A stretch of DNA of 14,527 bases. Origin: Cellvibrionales bacterium UBA4495 (GTDB lineage Bacteria > Pseudomonadota > Gammaproteobacteria > Pseudomonadales > Porticoccaceae). Position numbers and translations under genes: made by a program. The stretch covers positions 2,431 to 16,957 of the forward strand of contig DGNJ01000042.1 in NCBI GenBank assembly GCA_002388905.1. Direction: 5' to 3'. The notes beneath the pieces were generated by a model that saw only the letters and a program-made list of their open reading frames with translations, did not search any database and was not told the DNA's origin. Position 1 is the stretch's first letter. Each line of letters begins with the position of its first letter. Shown here one piece after another: positions 1-7,233 of the stretch.

Positions 1-270
1 CACCGAGCCCACCGCATAGACGTCGGGCAGCGGGGTCTCGAACAGTTCGTCGGCCACGGCTCGCAGGAAGCGGTCCGGTTTCTGGATCAGGAGGCCGCAA
101 CCGTCCCCTGTTTTGCCATCGGCGGCGATACCGCCGCGGTGGGTCATGCAGGTCAAGGCTTCGATACCCGTAAGCAGCAACTCGTGGCTGCTCTCGCCGC
201 GTATATGGGCGATCAGGCCAAAACCACAGTTGTCCTTGAACTCATCCAGCCGATACAAGCCTTTCGACAT
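1..270 (-). CDS. gltB: Glutamate synthase (NADPH) large subunit, N-terminal part (partial)
   Basis: Only the first 90 codons are present; the gene runs off the left edge of the window. The large subunit of glutamate synthase removes the amide nitrogen of glutamine and passes it to 2-oxoglutarate, giving glutamate in the GS-GOGAT pathway of ammonia assimilation. The N-terminus has the class II glutamine amidotransferase signature: [10 protein letters not shown] places the likely catalytic Cys at residue 15, after a short propeptide that is normally removed. It is followed by [20 protein letters not shown] (residues 57-76, close to GltB of pseudomonads). The ATG at 268-270 agrees with that family start, though no strong Shine-Dalgarno precedes it. 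The gene lies downstream of aroB on the same strand but has its own likely promoter in the 189-nt spacer. The usual neighbour damX is absent here. Confidence 0.93.
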   Translation of the reverse strand, partial: MSKGLYRLDEFKDNCGFGLIAHIRGESSHELLLTGIEALTCMTHRGGIAADGKTGDGCGLLIQKPDRFLRAVADELFETPLPDVYAVGSV

Positions 271-350
271 AAAACAATTCCAGCCAAAACAGGAGGTTAC
301 AACAAAAAAGCGCCGACGGCACCGAAATACCGGACACAAAAAGGACAGGC

Positions 351-379
351 ATTTTACACGCCGGCAAGGCAGCGGACAA
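351..379 (-). promoter_or_regulatory. Probable sigma70 promoter of gltB
   Basis: Read on the minus strand, a -35 box TTGTCC (374-379) is separated by exactly 17 nt from a -10 box TAAAAT (351-356). The start of transcription would be near 344, leaving a leader of about 70 nt before the gltB ATG. Each box matches the consensus at four or five of six positions. The -35 box lies in the loop of the inverted repeat at 360-397. This is a prediction from sequence only. Confidence 0.45.
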
Positions 380-397
380 ATACTGCCTTGCGCCGGC
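360..397. repeat. Imperfect inverted repeat between aroB and gltB
   Basis: The left arm is GCCGGCAAGGCAG (360-372) and the right arm CTGCCTTGCGCCGGC (383-397). Thirteen base pairs can form, with a two-base bulge (390-391) and a 10-nt loop. It stands about 60 nt after the aroB stop. No run of T follows directly on either strand, so it is a poor match to a Rho-independent terminator. It could be an operator at the gltB promoter, a weak terminator or mRNA 3'-end stabiliser for the pil-aro operon, or a REP-like element. Confidence 0.5.
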
Positions 398-459
398 TCA
401 ATGCACTCGGTGATCGGATACTTGTCGACACCCTAGTGGATAAGGGGATCGATGACCAG

Positions 460-1539
460 TCATCGCTGACAGAATGCCGCCAAAGTGGCCGCCAGGGCAT
501 CGCGACTGTAATCCGCCGACACCCGGGCCGCGCCGATGGCATCCAGGAGCACAAGCCTGATTTCGCCGCCCACCGCCTTTTTGTCCACAGCCATAAGCGC
601 CATGAAATCACCCGGCGTCATTTCCCGTGGCACCGTCACTGGCAGGCCGGCCGCCCTGAGCAGGTCGAACGCCGAGTCGGCCTCAGTTTCCGACAGCCAA
701 CCCAGGCGCCGGGAAAGATCAGCCGCCATGGCCATTCCCACGGCCACGGCTTCGCCATGCAACAGCCCCTGGTAGTGCTGGGCGGTTTCTATGGCATGAC
801 CGAAAGTATGGCCCAGGTTAAGGATAGCCCGAATGCCCGCCTCCCGCTCATCCTCGGCCACCACCCGGGCTTTGCAGCGACAGGAGCGCTCAACAGCCGT
901 GGCGAGGACCTTGGCATCCCGGGCCAGGAGCGGACCCAGGTTGGTCTCCAGCCAGCGGAAAAAATCCTCATCGACAATAAGGCCATATTTTATGACTTCG
1001 GCCAGGCCGGCACGGTACTCCCTATCGGGCAGCGTGGCGAGGGTCGCCACGTCCGCCACCACCGCCACCGGCTGATGGAAGGCACCGATCATGTTTTTAC
1101 CCAGGGGGTGATTGACCCCGGTCTTGCCGCCCACCGACGAATCCACCTGGGCGAGGAGGGTTGTCGGGATCTGGATAAAATTCACGCCGCGCTGATAAGT
1201 AGCCGCGGCGAAACCGGTCATGTCCCCCACCACGCCGCCACCCAGGGCAATCAGGGTGGTCTGGCGACTGTGTCGGTTTTCCAGGAGTGTCTGGTAGATG
1301 CGCTGGACGGTCTCGACACTCTTGTAGCGCTCGCCGTCGGGGAGCACAAGCGTATCCAGGCGCACATCCGAGGCCGCCCGGACCCGGTCCAGATACAAAG
1401 GCGCCACGGTCTCGTTGGTAACCACCAAAGCCTCGCCGCCCCTGATGAAGTCCGCCACCAGGGAAGGGTTATCGAGCAGTTTTTCACCGATAAAAATGGG
1501 GTAGCTGCGTTCGCCGAGGTCGACGTTCAGGGTTTTCAA
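460..1539 (-). CDS. aroB: 3-dehydroquinate synthase
   Basis: AroB converts DAHP to 3-dehydroquinate, the second step of the shikimate pathway, in the cytoplasm using NAD+ and a divalent metal. The 359-residue product has the normal length. It shows the NAD-binding ALGGGVVGD (98-106), the substrate-binding segment [17 protein letters not shown] (125-141), and the expected metal ligands Glu181 (in AEVIKYG), His244 (in NLGHTFGH) and His261 (in LHGEAVAVG). There is no in-frame ATG near the start. I chose TTG at 1539 because the next residues, [14 protein letters not shown], match where the family begins. GTG at 1548 is an alternative, and frame upstream of it reads unlike a protein. The gene follows aroK by 44 nt as the last gene of the pil-aro operon. 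Identity is certain; the exact start is not. Confidence 0.95.
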   Translation of the reverse strand: MKTLNVDLGERSYPIFIGEKLLDNPSLVADFIRGGEALVVTNETVAPLYLDRVRAASDVRLDTLVLPDGERYKSVETVQRIYQTLLENRHSRQTTLIALGGGVVGDMTGFAAATYQRGVNFIQIPTTLLAQVDSSVGGKTGVNHPLGKNMIGAFHQPVAVVADVATLATLPDREYRAGLAEVIKYGLIVDEDFFRWLETNLGPLLARDAKVLATAVERSCRCKARVVAEDEREAGIRAILNLGHTFGHAIETAQHYQGLLHGEAVAVGMAMAADLSRRLGWLSETEADSAFDLLRAAGLPVTVPREMTPGDFMALMAVDKKAVGGEIRLVLLDAIGAARVSADYSRDALAATLAAFCQR

Positions 1540-1583
1540 TGCCGGCACCGGACATGTTTCAACAGGGTGCCAACAATACCATA

Positions 1584-2108
1584 TCAAAAACCGGTATCGG
1601 ACAGTTTTTCCAGCAATTCCGCAGTGGCGCGCTGGGAGTTCTGCCCCCCCACCTCCAGGACAAGATCGGCAACCTCGCGGAAGAGAGGCTCGCGCTCCCG
1701 GCGCAGGCGGTCGATAACGGCGCGTCGATCTTCCACCTGCAACAGGGGTCGTCGCTTGTCCCGGCGGGTGCGGCGATAAAGCTGTTCGGTGGAAGCATTG
1801 AGAAAAACCACGAACCCCCGCTCCCGCAGAACATGGCGATTTTCGTCGCGTAGTACGACACCACCTCCGGTGGAGAGCACCAAATCGCCGTCGGCGGCCA
1901 GTTCCGCGAGCAGGTCCGACTCACGCCTGCGGAAGCCCTTTTCCCCTTCCACGTCGAAAATCCAGGGAATATCCGCACCGCAGCGACGTTCGATCTCCTC
2001 GTCCAGATCGACAAACCGCTTATGCAATTTGGCCGCCAGAAGGCGGCCAATGGTGGTTTTGCCGACCCCCATGGGACCGACAAGGAATATGTTGCGGCCG
2101 GGCGTCAT
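1584..2108 (-). CDS. aroK: Shikimate kinase
   Basis: This cytoplasmic enzyme phosphorylates shikimate to shikimate 3-phosphate with ATP. The 174-residue product is close to the E. coli AroK length. It carries the Walker A loop GPMGVGKTT (11-19), the DLDEEIE segment (34-40) with the conserved shikimate/Mg Asp residues, a basic patch FRRRES (59-64), the glycine-rich STGGGVVLR (79-87), and lid arginines in RDKRRPLL (116-123). Its ATG overlaps the pilQ stop as ATGA, so its translation is probably coupled to the secretin gene. This pilQ-aroK-aroB order is common in gammaproteobacteria. A run of seven C on the plus strand (1644-1650) lies in frame near the C-terminus. Confidence 0.97.
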   Translation of the reverse strand: MTPGRNIFLVGPMGVGKTTIGRLLAAKLHKRFVDLDEEIERRCGADIPWIFDVEGEKGFRRRESDLLAELAADGDLVLSTGGGVVLRDENRHVLRERGFVVFLNASTEQLYRRTRRDKRRPLLQVEDRRAVIDRLRREREPLFREVADLVLEVGGQNSQRATAELLEKLSDTGF

Positions 2109-4294
2109 CTATCCAGGAGCCGGTCTTCGATAATCCTCGGGGTTACAAAGATAAGGATTTCCCGCTTCTGGTTGGCCCGGGCCTTACGCTTGAAGAGCCT
2201 GCCCACATAGGGAATGTCCCCGAGCACCGGCACCTTGTCGACGGAGTCGTTATCCTCCATCTGGAAGATGCCCCCGAGCACCAGGGTCTGGCCGTCGCCC
2301 ACCAGCGCCTGGGTCTGGATCTCGGTAACATCGATGCTGGGTTCGCCGCCAATGATGCGCTGGCCAACTGAATCCTGGTTGATGATCAGGTCGAGGATAA
2401 CGCGGTTATCGGGAGTGATCTGCGGCGTCACCTCGAGACTCAGCACCGCCTCCTTGAACTCCACGTTGGTGGCGCCGCTGGACGTGGCCTCCTGATAGGC
2501 GATCTCTTCCCCGGACTTGATTACGGCGGTCTGTTTGTCGCCGGTCATCACCTTGGGCTGGGAAACCACTTCACCGTACCCGGTATTTTCCAGCGCGCTC
2601 AACTCCAGATCCAGGAAGGCATTGTCCGTCAACAATTCGACGGCGAAGCTGCCGAAGGGGTTGGCCACACCCAGGTCCACGGCAAGTGTCTCCTCGTTGA
2701 CGGTGACCTGTCCGGCGGGGGATGCCGGGTTGTAATTGGTGATGGTCGGGAAGCTGGTCAGCGGGTTGCCCACGTCATCGCCAAAGTTCTCAAGGCTGCC
2801 ACCGACACCGACGCCGGCATCCCCGATCTGTCCTGCGCCCTGTACACCCCAGCGCACACCCAGTTCACGGCGGAAATCGGTATTGGCGATCACGATCCGG
2901 GCCTCGATTTCCACCTGGCGGACGGGGATATCGATCTCCTTGACCAGACGCTTGAATTCCTCGATCTTGTCCTCGGTATCAGTGATGATGATGGTGTTGG
3001 TGCGCTCGTCGACAATCGCCGAACCGCGATTGGAGAGCACCGAACCCGTGGCCAGGCTTTCGTCGCCCCGGCCTGCCCGGCCGCCACCGCCACCACCGCC
3101 GCCGCGGAAGAGCTCAAACAGTTCGCCCGCGTCGGCGTAACGGACACGGATAAATTCGGTGACCAGTGGCGCCAGTTCCTGGAGCTGCTTGTTGGCTTCC
3201 ACCTTGAGGCGCTCCTGTTCGGCAATTTCCGCCGCCGGCGCCACCATCAGGACATTGCCCTCGACACGCTTGTCCAGGCCCTTGGCCTTGAGCACGATGT
3301 CCAGCGCCTGGTCCCAGGGAACATTCTGCAGGCGCAGCGTGATGTTACCGGTGACCGTGTCGCTGGCCACCAGGTTGAGATCGGTAAAGTCGGCGATCAA
3401 CTGCAGCACGGACCGGACCGGGATGTCCTGAAAGTTTAAAGACAATTTTTCGCCGGTATAGTCGAACTTGGCTTTCTGCTCCTCGAGCTCCGCCGGCGTC
3501 AGGGGCTTGACGCTGATCACGTAGCGATCATCCGCCTGATAAGCGAGATAATCGTAATCACCCGTGGCCTCGACACTCACCTTGGTGGTGGTTCCCTCCG
3601 TGGTGGTGTCGATGGCCTTCACCGGGGTGGCAAAATCCACCACGTCGAGACGACGATCGAGCCCTGCAGGGAGTGAAGTCCGGTAAAAACTGGCAGTGAT
3701 GGTATTGCCCACCTTGGTGACATCGACGCTGACATTGTCGGTCGACAGGTCGAGCACGATATTGCCGGCCCCATCGGCGGTCCGCGAAAAATCCACATCC
3801 TGAATGGAACGACCCTCGGTCGCCGGCCGGCCGGCTGGCGCGGCCGGGGTGGACGAGGCCACCACGGCACTCTCGGTGCCACCCACGCGGACAGTGGCGA
3901 CGTTACCCTGGATATCCGTGCTGAAGGGTGCCGCCTCGCTGAGATTTAGGATCACCCGGGTCCGGTTGCCGGCGGTAAGGACCACCGCACTTTTGGCATT
4001 CTCGAAGGACAGGGCGTGCTTTTTCTTTTCCAGTACACTTTTCACATCCTCGAAGTCGAGGACAATGCGCGCCGGCCTTTCGATGGTGTAACTCTGGGGT
4101 TGCGCGGGTGGCTCGGAGAACATCAATCGCATCTCGAACTCGTTGCCGGGCAACGCCACGAAATCGATATCGTCCAGCGTCGCACTCTGTGCCAGCCCGT
4201 GGTGGAGCAGGCCGAGACCGACAACCAGTATGCCTGCGAATCGCTGAATCAGTTGTCTGAAGCCTTTCATGCCTATTTCCCCAGCGTCATTCAT
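2105..4294 (-). CDS. pilQ: Type IV pilus secretin PilQ
   Basis: PilQ forms the outer-membrane ring through which the type IV pilus leaves the cell. The 729-residue protein starts with an export signal (hydrophobic core about residues 19-30, cleavage near Ala35-Gln36). Two AMIN-type peptidoglycan-binding domains follow (about 42-137 and 165-263), then an STN/N0 domain (about 283-352), an N1 domain (about 376-456) interrupted by eight glycines (398-405), and the secretin channel domain (about 460-725) with the signature VPVLGDIPYVGRLF (688-701). The start at 4294 overlaps the pilP stop as ATGA and has AAGGA nine bases upstream. An internal ATG at 4270 (residue 9) follows GGGGA and would remove two acidic residues from the signal peptide, so it may be the true start. 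Last pil gene of the operon. Confidence 0.97.
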   Translation of the reverse strand: MNDAGEIGMKGFRQLIQRFAGILVVGLGLLHHGLAQSATLDDIDFVALPGNEFEMRLMFSEPPAQPQSYTIERPARIVLDFEDVKSVLEKKKHALSFENAKSAVVLTAGNRTRVILNLSEAAPFSTDIQGNVATVRVGGTESAVVASSTPAAPAGRPATEGRSIQDVDFSRTADGAGNIVLDLSTDNVSVDVTKVGNTITASFYRTSLPAGLDRRLDVVDFATPVKAIDTTTEGTTTKVSVEATGDYDYLAYQADDRYVISVKPLTPAELEEQKAKFDYTGEKLSLNFQDIPVRSVLQLIADFTDLNLVASDTVTGNITLRLQNVPWDQALDIVLKAKGLDKRVEGNVLMVAPAAEIAEQERLKVEANKQLQELAPLVTEFIRVRYADAGELFELFRGGGGGGGGRAGRGDESLATGSVLSNRGSAIVDERTNTIIITDTEDKIEEFKRLVKEIDIPVRQVEIEARIVIANTDFRRELGVRWGVQGAGQIGDAGVGVGGSLENFGDDVGNPLTSFPTITNYNPASPAGQVTVNEETLAVDLGVANPFGSFAVELLTDNAFLDLELSALENTGYGEVVSQPKVMTGDKQTAVIKSGEEIAYQEATSSGATNVEFKEAVLSLEVTPQITPDNRVILDLIINQDSVGQRIIGGEPSIDVTEIQTQALVGDGQTLVLGGIFQMEDNDSVDKVPVLGDIPYVGRLFKRKARANQKREILIFVTPRIIEDRLLDR

Positions 4295-4824
4295 GTTGAT
4301 TTTTCCTTAAGGGCCAGTGTCCGTGGCCGTTCGACCCAGCCCCCCTTGCCGTCCGGTACGATTTCTATGACATCCACCTGCAACGGGGTTATGGAAACGA
4401 TCCTGCCGTAGTTCCTGCCCAGGTAATCGCCCACCGTGACCCGGTGAATCCCGCCGCTACCGTCGTTGATCAGGGCCCAGATCGTGCCGTCCCGGCTCAA
4501 TGTGCCGACCATGGAAAGCGAGGCGATGCTGAAGCTCTCCAGGTATTGCTTGCGACGACTTTCATCCGGTTTAACCGCAGCCTTGCCGGACAGCCCCTCC
4601 TGCGACAACACTTGCTGCGGCGGGTCGAAGGGACTGCGCATGGCAACATTGGAATACTTGTAGGCCTGGTAGGGAGGGAAAGTGGGAATGGGCTCGATTT
4701 CCCCCGCCGGGCGCGCCTTCACGTCCGACATGAACTTCCTCAGGTCGCCATGCTGTTCGCCGGAGCAGGCGGCGAGCAGGAGGGCGGCGAAGGCCGCCAA
4801 ACCGATCCGGTGCCAGGCAATCAT
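4291..4824 (-). CDS. pilP: Type IV pilus assembly lipoprotein PilP
   Basis: PilP is a lipoprotein anchored in the inner membrane. It joins the PilN-PilO dimer to the periplasmic domains of PilQ. The 177-residue product has a lipoprotein signal with lipobox Leu17-Ala-Ala-Cys20. A proline-rich unstructured stretch follows (about 40-75, with RSPFDPP at 63-69, typical of the family). The folded C-terminal beta domain (about 97-172) includes LSMVGTLSRDG and WALINDGSGGIHRVTVGDYL. The start lies 3 nt after the restored pilO stop (4828-4830), and 7 nt after the stop used in the sequenced pilO frame (4832-4834). Coupling to pilO translation may therefore survive the frameshift. The pilQ start overlaps its stop. 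Confidence 0.96.
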   Translation of the reverse strand: MIAWHRIGLAAFAALLLAACSGEQHGDLRKFMSDVKARPAGEIEPIPTFPPYQAYKYSNVAMRSPFDPPQQVLSQEGLSGKAAVKPDESRRKQYLESFSIASLSMVGTLSRDGTIWALINDGSGGIHRVTVGDYLGRNYGRIVSITPLQVDVIEIVPDGKGGWVERPRTLALKEKST

Positions 4825-4827
4825 CTG

Positions 4828-5440
4828 CTATTCATCCTGTAGCTTGTAACGGTAGGTTTTCGCCAGCACTTCGAACTGGAGGATATTGCTGTCCCTGGAC
4901 TCGCTGATGGAGTAATCGTGCAGGGTCACGATTCTCGGCAACGCGGCCACCCCGCTGACAAAGGACCCGAAGTCGTGGTACCCCCCCCCTGGCGACTATA
5001 CGGATGGGCAATTCCACGTAGAACTCGGCCGCCCGTTCCGGTTGCAGCGTGATACTCTGGATTTCCAGGCTGCTGCCGTACCCGATCTCGGTAATGTCCT
5101 CGAGCAAGCCGGGGACCTCGGTATCGCTGGGCAGCTGAGCCAGCAGGGCCCCGAAGGATTCCTCCACCTCGGCCATCTGGGCCCGGTACGCCTCAAGATT
5201 GGCGGCCTCGAAGGCGCGATCCTTGAAGGTCTGCTTGAGCCGGGCCTCTTCCTGTTCGAGTTTTTCCAGACGCAGGTTTTGATCCTTGATATGGAAAAAG
5301 TACCCCCCGACGAGAACCACCACGAAAATGCCGATCAGCAGCAGGATCTTCACCGGCAGCGGCCAGACACCGATAGTGTTGAACTCGAGTTCGGCGAAAT
5401 CGATATCCCGGAGCTGTTTGAGCGTATCACTGATCGCCAT
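4828..5440 (-). CDS. pilO: Type IV pilus inner-membrane protein PilO, frameshifted at a G9 run
   Basis: PilO pairs with PilN in the inner membrane and transmits between PilM and PilP/PilQ. The N-terminal part is normal: a short cytoplasmic segment, one membrane helix (about 29-50), a coiled coil (about 52-95), and a periplasmic domain with YVELPIRIVARGG (141-153). There the gene meets nine G (plus-strand C 4981-4989) and goes out of frame. The sequenced frame continues as an Arg/Gln/Pro-rich tail to a TGA at 4832, 202 residues in all. Removing one G gives YHDFGSFVSG, then LPRIVTLHD and FEVLAKTYRYKLQDE, the expected PilO C-terminus, ending at TAG 4828 with 203 residues. The span given covers both frames. 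The cause may be slipped-strand phase variation, a real mutation, or a homopolymer error. Confidence 0.9.
4981..4989. repeat. Homopolymer run C9 (G9 in pilO)
   Basis: Nine consecutive C on the plus strand are read as nine G within pilO, codons 151-154. With eight G the reading frame joins the conserved PilO C-terminus. With nine it enters an alternative frame open to 4832. With seven or ten it meets a TGA at 4926-4928. This is the longest single-base run I found in the window and the only one where I found a broken frame. Confidence 0.85.
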
Positions 5441-5442
5441 GC

Positions 5443-6030
5443 CTATGCCCCCGCCTCATCTGCCTGGTCCGCATCCGCCTGGGCCGCTCTCGGCTGGGTA
5501 AGCTTGACCCGCATCTCGAATTTGTTGCCCTGCTCCCCAAGGGTCTCGTTGGCCTCCACCTTGGTCAGGTTCGGATCCGTGAACTTGTAGGATTCATCCA
5601 GGTTGCGCATGAATGCCGAAACCCGGTTGTTGGATTCGGCGTAGCCCACCAGCGCCAGGTTGTCGCCGTTGCGCCTGAGGCTCGACAGGAACACGCCCTC
5701 GGGCATTGCCGCCACCATCTCGTCGAAAATCCTGACGATATCCGGGCGATTGGCCTGCAGCGACTGGATAACCTCCATGCGATCGAGAAGCTGCTGCTTG
5801 CGCCGCTTAAGCTCCGCAATCTCCTTGACTTGTCTGTCGAGAACCGCGATTTCCTGTTTCAGGAGGTTGTTGCGACTGGCCTGGTTGTCGATACTGGCGG
5901 CCACCAGGCGATCCCAGGCAAAAAGCGCCACCAGGGCCAGCACCAGCACCAGCGCCATGACCCCCAGGAATTCCTTCTTCTTCTCCTGGCGGTATTCTTC
6001 CCGCCAGGGCAGTAGGTTGATGGTCGCCAT
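5443..6030 (-). CDS. pilN: Type IV pilus assembly protein PilN
   Basis: PilN is a bitopic inner-membrane protein whose cytoplasmic tail docks onto PilM and whose periplasmic part dimerises with PilO. The 195-residue product begins ATINLLPWREE (2-12), the family's PilM-binding motif. It continues with a charged segment, one membrane helix (about 22-45), a coiled coil rich in Lys/Gln/Leu (about 50-90), and a ferredoxin-like periplasmic domain (about 95-180, including MPEGVFLSSLRRNGDNLALVG). The acidic Ala/Asp-rich tail (about 181-195) looks disordered. The ATG is 2 nt after the pilM stop and pilO starts 2 nt after its own stop, so the three genes are surely co-translated. Confidence 0.97.
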   Translation of the reverse strand: MATINLLPWREEYRQEKKKEFLGVMALVLVLALVALFAWDRLVAASIDNQASRNNLLKQEIAVLDRQVKEIAELKRRKQQLLDRMEVIQSLQANRPDIVRIFDEMVAAMPEGVFLSSLRRNGDNLALVGYAESNNRVSAFMRNLDESYKFTDPNLTKVEANETLGEQGNKFEMRVKLTQPRAAQADADQADEAGA

Positions 6031-6032
6031 AG

Positions 6033-7173
<1,141 letters not shown>

Positions 7174-7177
7174 GTGA

Positions 7178-7206
7178 TGCAATGCGCATTTCGATGATCT
7201 TATAAT
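7178..7206 (+). promoter_or_regulatory. Probable promoter of ponA
   Basis: A perfect -10 box TATAAT lies at 7201-7206, 27 nt before the ponA ATG. The hexamer 17 nt upstream, TGCAAT (7178-7183), is a poor -35 box. A 10-bp perfect palindrome AATGCGCATT (7181-7190) occupies the spacer, and TTGCA-5nt-TGCAA (7168-7182) forms an inverted repeat overlapping the -35 region. These may be binding sites for a regulator serving both divergent genes. Confidence 0.5.
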
Positions 7207-7233
7207 ACGCGTCCATGGCGCAGCAACGACGTA

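Noticed and set aside
360..397. Inverted repeat called as a strong terminator of the pil-aro operon
   Set aside because: Neither strand has a T-run directly after the stem, so it is listed as a repeat of uncertain role.
139..1779. A long open frame on the plus strand (over 500 codons) opposite gltB, aroB and aroK
   Set aside because: It is antisense to clear gltB, aroB and aroK coding sequence and its His/Arg/Gly-rich translation resembles no family; such frames are common in GC-rich DNA.
4828..4989. Programmed ribosomal frameshifting in pilO
   Set aside because: No known programmed frameshifting occurs in pilO, and a plain G run without a stimulatory structure or in-frame stop at the site argues more for slippage of DNA replication or a sequencing error.
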